From NCBI GenBank assembly GCA_018660835.1, contig JABJJN010000031.1:24722-88721 (forward strand): a DNA stretch of 64,000 bases. The letters are read 5' to 3'. A program made the position numbers and the translations under genes. This DNA comes from Gemmatimonadota bacterium (GTDB lineage: Bacteria; Latescibacterota; UBA2968; UBA8231). The notes under the pieces were generated by a model that saw only the letters and a list, made by a program, of their open reading frames with translations, was not told where the DNA came from and did no database searches. Positions 1-8,651 of this stretch are shown one piece after another (the stretch's first letter is position 1; every line of letters starts with the position of its first letter).

Positions 1-2005
1 AGCCGACTCATTGCGCGGTGTCGCCCTGCAGGAAGACCGTATTCTAGCTGGCTCTGTTGAGACGTCGCGGTGGTCGCGACTGGCTCAGCTGCGCCAGGTG
101 GAACGCGCCGCAGCGGAAGCGGCGAGTGATTCGGCGCGCTACCACATAGAAGAAGAAGGCTATACCCAGGTTCTCGAGGCAGCGGCGAATGACCCCGCTG
201 CCGTTGAATCTCGATTGCGTGCACTCCTTCTGCTTGGTGACGCCCGCCGCAAAGCATCCGTAACACATGACACACTACGCGCCGCCGCCATGGAAGCATA
301 TCAGACCTTGCTTGCCGATGGTGCCCAGCACCCCTTGGCCGAACGAGCCCGATTCGGCCTTGCCGTTGCCGCTCTTGACGGCGGCAACGCGGAGGGTGCC
401 ATCGACTCATTGACGTCCCTGCTGGAGGACATCCCTGGATCTGGGTTGCAGCCACAGGTCCTGGCCGTCTTGAGTGACGCCCTGCACAAAGCGGGTCGTG
501 CTGTCGAAGCGGCGTCACGTCTGGGTGAGTTGCTGTTAGCCTTCCCCGCCTTCGAGGGCCAACGACGCGCACAGGAACAGCTGGCTGACATCTACCTGGA
601 ACTTGGAGAACATCAGCGGGCGATCGAATCATTTGCGCGACTAAGCGAATCGGACCCCTCAAGCGACGCAGATGGTTCTCTGCGCCGCAGGCTGGCCCGG
701 GCCCATGATTTGGCAGGGCAATTCGAGCTGAGTCTCAGCGTCTACGATCGTCTATTAGATGAGGGGATCACGGGCGCCGACAGTGTCCATATCAGCCGCG
801 GTGATGCCTTGTCACGGTTGGGCCGCACGGATGAGGCCATTGACGCCTACCGGCAGGTGAGCAGCGTGGGGACTCTGCATGCGGCGGCGAGTCTTCTGGT
901 CGCCGACCTGCTCTTCGCCACCGGCGATTATGGTGCTGCCGCCCAGGCGTACAGCCCGCTTGTTGAGGACGCCGAAGCCCCCCTCGTTGGTCGATGGGTG
1001 TTGTCTGTTTATGAACAGGGCCGCGTGGCGGAAGCGAAAAAGGCCCGTGACAGATTCCGCAAGCGCTTTGGCAAGGATCAACAACCTTGGGCCTTCCTCT
1101 TCCAGCTCTACGAGGGTCGAGGGTTGCTGGTAGCGAAGCAGTACGACAAGGCATTCGATCTGTTCGAAAAACTGGGAACCCATGCTGCCAGCACAGAGCT
1201 TTCTCCTGACGGATTGGGCTCTGCCGTGGCACTTGAACTGGCGCGTACCGTCGCAGATCCCGGTGGCGCAGCCGCGTACTACGCTGCCACCACACGCTGG
1301 CAGCAAATGCGAGCTGCACCCAGTGAGGAAGGTGCCAAACGTGCCGTAAAGATGCAGGGTGATTTCCTCGATGCCCACAGCACCAGTCCTTTTGCCCCCA
1401 GTGTGAGACTTCGACTGGGTGACTTCCACTCCGCCTTGGGCAGCTATCGACCGGCAGCCGGTGCCTATCGAGACGTATTGGATGGGACACAATCGTCGGC
1501 GGCGCAACGACAGGAAGCGATCTGGAAACTGTTCCAGTGCTATGAGAAACTGACAGAGTCGGACGAGTCGCTACGAATTGCCAAACGACTATTGGCACAG
1601 TTTCCACAGCACCCAAAGCGGCGCAGCGCGGAATTGGCCGTAGGGATTATCTATGAAGAGACCGGTCGGCATCATGAAGCGATTGACTATCTGAATCTGG
1701 TTCTGGAATGGGCCGAAGGAAATGACGCGGCGGAAGCCAGATACCATATTGGCAGAGCCTATGAGAAACGTGGTGACTATCGTCGCGCCATTCAGACGTA
1801 CTACGAGGTCAGTTATCACGGCAAAGAAGCTTCAACAAACTGGATCATTTCTGCCGACTTTCGTCGTGCCCGTTGTTATGAAGAACTGGGCGAGCCGTCG
1901 CAGGCTCGTAGTGTCTATGACAAGATTATTCGTACCGCAGGCGCCAGCAGTGAATTCGGTCGCCTTGCGCAGGAGCGAATCGACGCGCTGTACGTCGCAC
2001 CCTAG
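1..2005 (+). CDS. TPR-repeat protein, 5' end outside the window
   Basis: The reading frame is open from the first bases and stops at 2003-2005, so the real start lies upstream; the first in-window candidate is the TTG at 11. The roughly 665 visible residues are almost entirely tetratricopeptide-like helical pairs, with repeated patterns such as YxxLLDEG, GDYGAAAQAY and GDYRRAIQTYYEV. TPR arrays act as protein-protein scaffolds, and this architecture resembles periplasmic YbgF/BamD-type or gliding-associated TPR proteins. No catalytic domain is visible, and the N-terminus that would show a signal peptide is missing. It lies 28 bp upstream of a Crp/Fnr regulator gene on the same strand. The specific function is unknown. 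Confidence 0.8.
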   Translation, partial: ADSLRGVALQEDRILAGSVETSRWSRLAQLRQVERAAAEAASDSARYHIEEEGYTQVLEAAANDPAAVESRLRALLLLGDARRKASVTHDTLRAAAMEAYQTLLADGAQHPLAERARFGLAVAALDGGNAEGAIDSLTSLLEDIPGSGLQPQVLAVLSDALHKAGRAVEAASRLGELLLAFPAFEGQRRAQEQLADIYLELGEHQRAIESFARLSESDPSSDADGSLRRRLARAHDLAGQFELSLSVYDRLLDEGITGADSVHISRGDALSRLGRTDEAIDAYRQVSSVGTLHAAASLLVADLLFATGDYGAAAQAYSPLVEDAEAPLVGRWVLSVYEQGRVAEAKKARDRFRKRFGKDQQPWAFLFQLYEGRGLLVAKQYDKAFDLFEKLGTHAASTELSPDGLGSAVALELARTVADPGGAAAYYAATTRWQQMRAAPSEEGAKRAVKMQGDFLDAHSTSPFAPSVRLRLGDFHSALGSYRPAAGAYRDVLDGTQSSAAQRQEAIWKLFQCYEKLTESDESLRIAKRLLAQFPQHPKRRSAELAVGIIYEETGRHHEAIDYLNLVLEWAEGNDAAEARYHIGRAYEKRGDYRRAIQTYYEVSYHGKEASTNWIISADFRRARCYEELGEPSQARSVYDKIIRTAGASSEFGRLAQERIDALYVAP

Positions 2006-2033
2006 CAGCGACCTTTAAGCGAGACTAAGAATC

Positions 2034-2705
2034 ATGGACATCTCCCTGTTACGACAAGTCCCCTTATTCGAGGGACTCGACGACGAGCAGTTGGAAGCGA
2101 TCGCCCCGGTCACCATCACCAGGCACTTCGACAAGGATCAAGTGATCATCCTCGCCGAAGAGGAGGGCGACGCCCTGTTCATCATCTCCCAGGGCCAGGT
2201 GAAGGTGAGCATTGTCAGTGAAGACGGCCGCGAGGTGATCCTGTCTCTGCTCGGTACAGGCGCCGTTTTTGGTGAGTTGTCTCTGCTCGATGGTAAGCCA
2301 CGCTCGGCCAATGTTGTGGCGACACAAAACACCGAGTTGTACATGTTGCGCCGCTCCGACTTTCTCCAGCTGGTCTACAAGGTGCCGCAGATCGCCGTCG
2401 GCTTGTTGTCTGAGTTAGCCTCCCGTTTGCGCAAAACAGATAGAAAGATCGAAGGACTGGCCTTGCTCGACGTGACCAGTCGAATCTCCGAAACGCTTCT
2501 GCAACTGGCCGAAGAGCAGGGCGGCGCAACCCAGAAGGGTGTGTTGTTGAAGTCCCGACCTACCCATCAGCAGATTGCCAACATGTCAGGGACCACAAGG
2601 GAAACCGTGTCGCGTGTCCTTAAGCGTCTGGAGAATCAGGGATACATTACCTGCGAGGGACGCTCCATCACGATTGTGCACGAGGAGCACCGCAAAAGCG
2701 ACTGA
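2034..2705 (+). CDS. Crp/Fnr-family transcriptional regulator
   Basis: A 223-residue protein with the classic Crp layout. Residues about 10-125 form a cyclic-nucleotide-binding beta-roll with the phosphate-binding-cassette-like segment GELSLLDGKPRSANV. A dimerisation helix follows. Residues about 170-215 form a winged helix whose recognition region is IANMSGTTRETVSRVLKRL. The arginine of PRSA matches the cNMP phosphate contact in CRP, so a nucleotide ligand is plausible, but this is inferred. No N-terminal cysteine cluster is seen, so it is not an oxygen-sensing FNR. It sits 5 bp upstream of the sigma54 activator gene and is probably co-transcribed with it. Confidence 0.9.
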   Translation: MDISLLRQVPLFEGLDDEQLEAIAPVTITRHFDKDQVIILAEEEGDALFIISQGQVKVSIVSEDGREVILSLLGTGAVFGELSLLDGKPRSANVVATQNTELYMLRRSDFLQLVYKVPQIAVGLLSELASRLRKTDRKIEGLALLDVTSRISETLLQLAEEQGGATQKGVLLKSRPTHQQIANMSGTTRETVSRVLKRLENQGYITCEGRSITIVHEEHRKSD

Positions 2706-2710
2706 TCGCT

Positions 2711-4249
2711 ATGGCCCCTAAGAGTCGCTTCCTCCTTGTCACGCAGAATCCTCAGGTACGCACGGACGTAACGGGTGCTCTACGCACCCGACAGCGTGAA
2801 ATTGTCGACGTCCGAGACGGAGATCATCTCAGCGCCCTGCTCGATCGAGGCGCCGAATTGGTTCTCGTCGATCTTCGTTTGCCCGAACGCACGATTGCCG
2901 ACCTGGCACAGACACTGGCCCTCAAGAGGGAAGTTCCCATCATCGTCCTCGCCGACGACGGCGCCGCCTCCTGGGACAAGGCCTCCCGTGGGAGCCCACT
3001 GGAGCGTGTGTTAGAGGGACCCTTCAACGCCGAGGAACTGAATCAGGTCGCCCGAGATCTCATTGAGCGCAGTCGCTTTCTGCATGAACGGCTTGTGGGC
3101 CAGTCTGAAACAATCCAGCAGCTGCGTGAGCAGATTCTGCTCGTGGCACCGACACCCGTTACGGTGTTGGTCACCGGCGAGAGTGGCAGTGGCAAGGACG
3201 TGGTTGCGCAGGCACTGCATCACTATTCGGACCGTGCCAAGGGAAGTTTCAAGGCGGTCAACTGTGCCGCCATTCCCGAGAATCTGCTTGAAAACGAACT
3301 GTTTGGTCACGAGAAAGGTGCCTTCACGGATGCGCGTTCGCAGTTCCGTGGCATCTTCGAACAGGCCGATGGTGGTACCGTCTTTTTGGATGAGATCGGC
3401 GAGATGGCCCTCTCAGCACAGGTCCGACTCTTGCGCGTCCTTGAGGAACGCAAGGTCACTCGCGTCGGTGGTGATGCAGCCTTTGCTGTGGATGTCCGCG
3501 TTTTGGCGGCGAGCAATCGAGACCTGCTTGAGGCAGTCTCTGCCGGTGAATTTCGGCGTGATCTGTACTATCGACTCAAGGTCGTTGAACTACACTTACC
3601 TCCCTTGCGCGAACGACGCGATGACATCCCGCCCCTGCTGGATCATTATATCGAACAACTGAAGGAGTCGGCCCCTTCTGCGCAGTTCGCAGGGCTGTCA
3701 CCTGCAGGACTCGATCTGCTCAACAACTACGATTGGCCCGGCAATGTCCGTGAACTACGGAACTTGGTAGAACGACTTGTGTTCCTAGGACCCCGCGGCC
3801 TAGTGCAACCGCAGGATCTGATCCCGCATCTGGAAGGTGCACCTGCCACAGTGCGTCACCTGCCCGTCGTGACGGGTAAGACCCCCGACCAATCGGAACG
3901 GGAATTGATCTATTTTGCTCTCTTGGATCTGAAACGCGAAGTCGCGGAACTACGACGCGTCGTCGAAGGGGGTACGAGTGATCGCAGTGAGGGGAGTTTC
4001 CCGCCGCGCCCCGTCTACCATGTCGATCACGAGATGGACCTTACACCTTCTGGCTCTGTCGACTCGCAGCAGGTCATCCCGGCGGCACCCGTAGAGCCTT
4101 CGGGTCTGCCATCGTTGAAGGAGATGGAACGCGAGGCCATCGAGAGGGCCCTGGTGCAGGTGGGACAGAATCGGCGCAAGGCGGCGCAGTTGTTGGGCAT
4201 CGGTGTTCGCACATTGTATCGAAAACTCGATGAGTACGGCCTGAAATGA
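2711..4249 (+). CDS. Sigma54-dependent NtrC-type activator with degenerate receiver
   Basis: 512 residues in three parts. Residues 1-120 have a response-regulator fold. Asp54 stands where the phosphoacceptor should be, but the usual N-terminal acidic pair is replaced by TQNP and the conserved Lys before PF is Gly (EGPF), so normal phosphorylation is doubtful. Residues about 128-360 form the AAA+ core, with Walker A GESGSGKD at 156-163, Walker B VFLDEIG near 224-230 and arginine-finger region FRRDLYYRL. The sigma54-contacting loop reads GAFTDA rather than GAFTGA. The last 45 residues form a Fis-type helix-turn-helix. No histidine kinase gene is adjacent. The stop overlaps the next start (ATGA). 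Confidence 0.92.
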   Translation: MAPKSRFLLVTQNPQVRTDVTGALRTRQREIVDVRDGDHLSALLDRGAELVLVDLRLPERTIADLAQTLALKREVPIIVLADDGAASWDKASRGSPLERVLEGPFNAEELNQVARDLIERSRFLHERLVGQSETIQQLREQILLVAPTPVTVLVTGESGSGKDVVAQALHHYSDRAKGSFKAVNCAAIPENLLENELFGHEKGAFTDARSQFRGIFEQADGGTVFLDEIGEMALSAQVRLLRVLEERKVTRVGGDAAFAVDVRVLAASNRDLLEAVSAGEFRRDLYYRLKVVELHLPPLRERRDDIPPLLDHYIEQLKESAPSAQFAGLSPAGLDLLNNYDWPGNVRELRNLVERLVFLGPRGLVQPQDLIPHLEGAPATVRHLPVVTGKTPDQSERELIYFALLDLKREVAELRRVVEGGTSDRSEGSFPPRPVYHVDHEMDLTPSGSVDSQQVIPAAPVEPSGLPSLKEMEREAIERALVQVGQNRRKAAQLLGIGVRTLYRKLDEYGLK

Positions 4250-5721
4250 ACAGACTTCTATCCATTCGCTCGCTCTTGCTATTCGTCCTGGCAGTGTCGG
4301 GTCTGGCTGTGTTGAACAGCGAGGCGCAACCTGACGCAGATGGGCATCTGGACACCGAGACCCAGCGTCTCGCCGTCGCGCAATTGGAAGCGCTGAGCGA
4401 TGCCTTCCGTGCCGTACACGAAATAGCGACGCCGACTGTGGTACTGATCCAGACGTCCGGTGACTGGGAGCCTCGCCTGCCGCAGTGGCACCGGCGGATC
4501 CAGCCACCTGAGGATGTGCCTGCACCCACAGGGATGGGGTCGGGTGTGATTATCAGTTCCGACGGGTACATCATATCCAACTACCACGTCATCCGCGATG
4601 CCGATACGATTGAGGTCGTGTTCCGAGATCGCCGGCGCCTCGCCGCCGAAGTGGTCGGCGTCGATTCTCTGATTGATATCGCCCTTCTGAAGGTGGACGC
4701 TGAAAATCTACCTGTCGCACGACTGGGCACGTCGAGCCAGCTGCGAATCGGCGACTGGGTCGTCGCCATCGGGTACCCCTTGGGCATGGGTACGACTTTG
4801 ACGCACGGAATCGTGAGTGCCTTGGGGCGGCGGGCAAATGTCATTTCGGGACAGTTTGGAATTGAGAGCTTTATCCAGACCAACGCCGTGATCAATCCGG
4901 GAAATTCTGGTGGACCGCTACTTGATTTACAGGGCAGGGTCATTGGCATCAATACAGCGATTTCGACGCGGACGGGATACTACATGGGCTATGGGTTGGC
5001 CGTGCCCATCGACCTTGCGCGCGAGGCCGTCGATGATCTGTTGACCCATGGCCGTGTCATTCGCGGCTATCTGGGCATTCAGATGGACGCCGTGGATGAT
5101 GCTGATGTGCGACGGTTGGGCCTCGACTTAGACCCGCCGCGCGGCGTGCTGATCACTGATGTTGTGGAAGAAACTGCCGCGCACGAAGCCGGGGTGCTTC
5201 AACACGATGTGTTGTTGTCCGTCGATGGCGAGCCTGTGAATGTGCCCAACGAGGTCCAAACACGGATCTATGGGAAAAATCCCGGTGAGGTCATGGATCT
5301 GGAACTTCTACGTGAGGGCAGTATTCGCCACCTGCTCGTGGCCCTGGGTGAGCGGGCGGAAGACCAACTTTGGTCACGAGGTGAGCGTCGGCTCGACGTA
5401 CTTGGACTTACTGTAGCCACCGTAGGCCAGCGCGCTGCTGATCTTGGCTTGTCCGGTGATATCGCCGAACAACTTGGACTGGAAGACGAAAGCCAGGCAG
5501 TCGTCATCGTTGACGTGGATCCCGACGGACTTGCGGCCAGCAAAGGAATGAAGATCGATGACATCATTACGGACATCGATCAAACAACCATCGCTTCAGT
5601 GGATGTCCTCGTCCACCTGGTCTCAGATCTGAAACGGGGAGAATCAGCTCTGTTCTGGCTTTGGCATCAGGAGCGCGGGATTGACGTGCGCGCGATGAGA
5701 ATCGGAGGACGACGTGAGTAA
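4246..5721 (+). CDS. Do/HtrA-family periplasmic serine protease with PDZ domains
   Basis: 491 residues. An N-terminal hydrophobic signal (about residues 5-25) implies export. A trypsin-like domain follows with the full triad: His114 in NYHVIRDAD, Asp144 in DSLIDIALLK and Ser221 in NPGNSGGPL. One PDZ domain starts near GYLGIQMD; a second lies near the C-terminus around LAASKGMKIDDIITDID. Family members act in periplasmic protein quality control as chaperone-proteases. The gene overlaps the sigma54 activator by ATGA and overlaps the M24 peptidase gene by 8 bp, so it looks like the middle of an operon. Whether it is DegP-, DegQ- or DegS-like cannot be decided by eye, so no symbol is given. Confidence 0.92.
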   Translation: MNRLLSIRSLLLFVLAVSGLAVLNSEAQPDADGHLDTETQRLAVAQLEALSDAFRAVHEIATPTVVLIQTSGDWEPRLPQWHRRIQPPEDVPAPTGMGSGVIISSDGYIISNYHVIRDADTIEVVFRDRRRLAAEVVGVDSLIDIALLKVDAENLPVARLGTSSQLRIGDWVVAIGYPLGMGTTLTHGIVSALGRRANVISGQFGIESFIQTNAVINPGNSGGPLLDLQGRVIGINTAISTRTGYYMGYGLAVPIDLAREAVDDLLTHGRVIRGYLGIQMDAVDDADVRRLGLDLDPPRGVLITDVVEETAAHEAGVLQHDVLLSVDGEPVNVPNEVQTRIYGKNPGEVMDLELLREGSIRHLLVALGERAEDQLWSRGERRLDVLGLTVATVGQRAADLGLSGDIAEQLGLEDESQAVVIVDVDPDGLAASKGMKIDDIITDIDQTTIASVDVLVHLVSDLKRGESALFWLWHQERGIDVRAMRIGGRRE

Positions 5722-6850
5722 AGCAGTACGAATTCCTGCGATAGATCTGCAGGGTACCGATGCCCTATTACTCTATGCCGCCAGCGAACGTAGCGCGGAT
5801 CTGTATTGGGCAACTGATTTCATGGCGCCCGATCCCTTTCACTACCTGTGTGATGGGAAACGCTCGTGGGTACTGGTCAAAGATCTTGAGTTGGACCGTG
5901 CGCGGGATCAATCATGTTGTGATGTGTTAGCACTTACCGACTTCGAGCCCGAAGAGGGAGCCCGTGGCAGCAGTTTGCACAATGCGCTACGCAAACTCGG
6001 TTTCCAGAATCTTCTGGTTCCCGCCGACTTTCCCGTCGCAACAGCCAACCAACTCTCGGATGCTGGTTTTGTCGTTCGCGCCGCCGGCGAACCATTGTTT
6101 GCGGAGCGTGCAATCAAGACTCCCCAACAGATTGAAGCCGTCGTGTCGACGCAGGCCGCTGCCGAGGCCTCCATGGCTGCCGCCGTGGACGCACTCACAC
6201 AGGCCCGGATCGAGGGCGATCAGCTGTGGCTCGGTGACGGTCCGCTTACCTCCGAGCGCGTGCGACGCACCATCCATCATGTGCTGCTTGATCACGATTG
6301 CACCGGACACCATACGATCGTCGCCGGTGGCGAACAGGCCATCGATCCTCATCAAGCCGGTCACGGACCCTTGCCGGCCCATGCGCCGATCATCATAGAC
6401 ATCTTCCCGCGAGCCGATCACAGCGGCTACTTTGGCGACATTACCCGCACTTTTGTGCGCGGTCAGGTCTCAGAGGAGGTGCAGCGACTCTACGACACGG
6501 TCCTGGCCGCCCAGCTGGAGGCACTGGCCGCGATACGTGCTGGAGCCGATGGTGCAAAGATTCATCGCAGCGTGCAGCAGCACTTTGAGAATGCCAACTA
6601 TCGTAGCGGTGAAATCGACGGGCGCATGCAGGGCTATTTCCATGGGACCGGTCATGGGGTCGGTCTCGAAATTCACGAGGCGCCATCCCTTGGTCGTCGT
6701 GCCGATATCCTTGCCGCGCACCAGACACTGACCGTCGAACCGGGCCTGTACTATGCGGGTCTGGGGGGCGTGCGCATTGAAGACCTCGTCATCATCGAGG
6801 CCGATGGATACCGCAATGTGACCACATTTCCGAAACAGCTGCAGCTCTGA
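5714..6850 (+). CDS. M24-family metallopeptidase (Xaa-Pro aminopeptidase-like)
   Basis: 378 residues beginning at GTG. The C-terminal pita-bread domain shows the expected five metal ligands in order: Asp in IIDIFPRAD, Asp in GDITRTF, His in FHGTGHGVGLEIHE, Glu in LTVEPGLYY and Glu in GVRIEDLVII. The N-terminal 120 residues form the creatinase/prolidase-like domain. Such enzymes remove N-terminal residues ahead of proline or cleave Xaa-Pro dipeptides in the cytoplasm; the exact substrate cannot be read from the sequence. No signal peptide is seen. Its TGA overlaps a CTG that may start the next gene. Confidence 0.9.
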   Translation: MSKAVRIPAIDLQGTDALLLYAASERSADLYWATDFMAPDPFHYLCDGKRSWVLVKDLELDRARDQSCCDVLALTDFEPEEGARGSSLHNALRKLGFQNLLVPADFPVATANQLSDAGFVVRAAGEPLFAERAIKTPQQIEAVVSTQAAAEASMAAAVDALTQARIEGDQLWLGDGPLTSERVRRTIHHVLLDHDCTGHHTIVAGGEQAIDPHQAGHGPLPAHAPIIIDIFPRADHSGYFGDITRTFVRGQVSEEVQRLYDTVLAAQLEALAAIRAGADGAKIHRSVQQHFENANYRSGEIDGRMQGYFHGTGHGVGLEIHEAPSLGRRADILAAHQTLTVEPGLYYAGLGGVRIEDLVIIEADGYRNVTTFPKQLQL

Positions 6851-8073
6851 GTTTACGTACTGAGCCGGCGCACCCCCTATCGCCGCGTGCCGTCATTTTC
6901 TTACGCAGTGCGACAGGGCAGAGGATCCTGGACAACGTCGGCGAACAGCGGGCGACGGGCCTGTCTTCTCTGCAGATCCAGCAGCATACAACTGATGTAG
7001 AGACGGGGCATCTGCGAGCTGCTCTGTATGTCTGGGATCAGCGGGAGCGGGCGCGGTCAAAATTCGGTGATTTCGCGCCGCAACTGTTTGGCGACAGTGA
7101 CGGCTTTGAGATGGCCAGTAGTTTGGCCGTTGCCCGGCATCGCGCCACAAGATTTGGCCATCTTCTCGTGGTGGATCTGTGCTGCGGGATTGGTGGAGAT
7201 CTGATGGCACTGGCAGAACGTGGCCCCTGTGTTGGGGTGGACGTCGATTTGGCACGGTTGCACATGGCTCGGGCCAATGTGGAGTCCATGCCTTTTCCTG
7301 CCCACCTCGTTGCCGCCGATGCCACCTACGGACCTGTATCAGGTAATGCGGCCGTTGTGGACCCTGCACGTAGACAGGGCAGTCGCAGAGTACGTTCAGG
7401 TGCCGACTACGAACCAAGCCTACAACTCATCGAGTCATGGCAAGAGCAGTTTTCTTTGCTGGCCGTGAAGGTCTCTCCGGCACTCGATCTGGATCAGCTT
7501 CCATCCCGTCAAGAGGTCGAGTATGTGTCCTGGCGGGGCCAGTGCAGAGAGGCTGTATTGTGGTTCAACCGCGAATCGGATGGTATCCGACGTCGAGCGA
7601 CACGAATTATCGAAGACGGACAGGTCGCCCGCAGCGTCAGCCTGACTTCTGCGAGTGACGACATCCAGCGCCCGCCATTGCAGCCGATCGGGGCAGTGCT
7701 CTATGATCCAGATCCTGCGCTTGTGCGCTCACATCTGATCGGCGAGCTCGCCATGCAACTGGGTGCCTGGTTGATTGCAGAGGAGGTTGCCTATCTCAGT
7801 AGCGACCAGATCACGGCAACTCCCTGGGCGCGATGTTTCCGAGTTCTGGAGCAAGTCCCGTTTCAACTGACTCGGCTGCAACGAGTGCTGCGATCCAACG
7901 GCTGGCGACCGGGGTCTATCCGACGACGGCACTTTCCCATCGAGCCCGAGGTCTTGCGCAAGCAGCTTGGTCGCTTTGAATCGGACGCATCTGCTGTCGA
8001 ACTGGTATGCACGCGCATCAAGGGCAAACGCACCATATTCATTTGCGCGCCTGTGATGGAATCGGCACGTTAG
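6847..8073 (+). CDS. THUMP-like class I SAM-dependent methyltransferase, probable CTG start
   Basis: The first ATG in frame (7111) lies only about 20 codons before the SAM motif VDLCCGIGGD. The frame is open back to a stop at 6778-6780, and the upstream translation looks like the N-terminal helical part of this family (for example AALYVWDQRERARSKFGDFAPQ cut to its core RERARSKFGDFAPQ). No ATG, GTG or TTG occurs in frame before 7111. The CTG at 6847 forms CTGA with the preceding stop, the same geometry as ATGA coupling, and gives 408 residues; ATT at 6895 is an alternative. A DPARR motif replaces the NPPY-type motif, and the C-terminus matches the THUMP-like domain. The substrate is unknown, presumably RNA. 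Confidence 0.75.
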   Translation: MSLRTEPAHPLSPRAVIFLRSATGQRILDNVGEQRATGLSSLQIQQHTTDVETGHLRAALYVWDQRERARSKFGDFAPQLFGDSDGFEMASSLAVARHRATRFGHLLVVDLCCGIGGDLMALAERGPCVGVDVDLARLHMARANVESMPFPAHLVAADATYGPVSGNAAVVDPARRQGSRRVRSGADYEPSLQLIESWQEQFSLLAVKVSPALDLDQLPSRQEVEYVSWRGQCREAVLWFNRESDGIRRRATRIIEDGQVARSVSLTSASDDIQRPPLQPIGAVLYDPDPALVRSHLIGELAMQLGAWLIAEEVAYLSSDQITATPWARCFRVLEQVPFQLTRLQRVLRSNGWRPGSIRRRHFPIEPEVLRKQLGRFESDASAVELVCTRIKGKRTIFICAPVMESAR

Positions 8074-8150
8074 GTAGTGAGTCTGGGTGGTAAGTTTTCA
8101 CCTGACGCAGCCAGGTGTGTGGTCCCGCTCTCCTCTCCAGGTAGGATGTC

Positions 8151-8606
8151 ATGAGACGCCAGTTTGCCATCGGATCCGTCATCGTCGCATTGGGCGTTGT
8201 CGCCCTTCTGATCATGGGCGTGCGACAATCATCGTCTCGCCACATGACTCTCGACGTGCTACTGGTCGAAGCAGAACAGGTCACGGATCGTCGCATCCAG
8301 CTCGGCGGCTGTACCGTGGTTCCAGGAACCATTCAGTGGGATGAATATCGGCATCGTCCGGAATTCCAGATTACTGATGGTGTGAACGAGATCGCCGTTC
8401 GCTATACAGGCAATGCAGTCCTGCCAGACACGTTTCAAGATCGCGCCCAAGTCGTGATCGAGGGTCGCTTCAGTTCTGCCGATAGCCGCTTCGATGCGGA
8501 AGTCGTCTTCGCGAAATGTCCATCAAAGTACGAAGGACAGAACTACGAAGACCATATAGAGACGCTCGACAACACAACCCAGACGGCCGAACCAACGGGT
8601 ACCTGA
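8151..8606 (+). CDS. ccmE: CcmE, CxxxY-type haem chaperone for cytochrome c maturation
   Basis: 151 residues: an N-terminal membrane anchor (about 8-24) and a periplasmic OB-fold-like domain. CcmE carries haem from CcmC to CcmF. Classical CcmE binds haem covalently through His in an HxxxY motif. Here the aligned stretch reads AKCPSKYE, with Cys123 and Tyr127, so it is the CxxxY variant. That type is described from archaea and some bacteria, where it goes with absence of CcmH. The gene heads the ccm operon, 77 bp after the methyltransferase gene, with ccmF following after 45 bp. Confidence 0.9.
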   Translation: MRRQFAIGSVIVALGVVALLIMGVRQSSSRHMTLDVLLVEAEQVTDRRIQLGGCTVVPGTIQWDEYRHRPEFQITDGVNEIAVRYTGNAVLPDTFQDRAQVVIEGRFSSADSRFDAEVVFAKCPSKYEGQNYEDHIETLDNTTQTAEPTGT

Positions 8607-8651
8607 ACCACCTCCGCAGCTTTCTCCATCTTCTAACTGGATCTGCTTACC

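Noticed and set aside
792..1616. Long minus-strand frames opposite the TPR gene
   Set aside because: They have no domain pattern and mirror a clear TPR coding strand.
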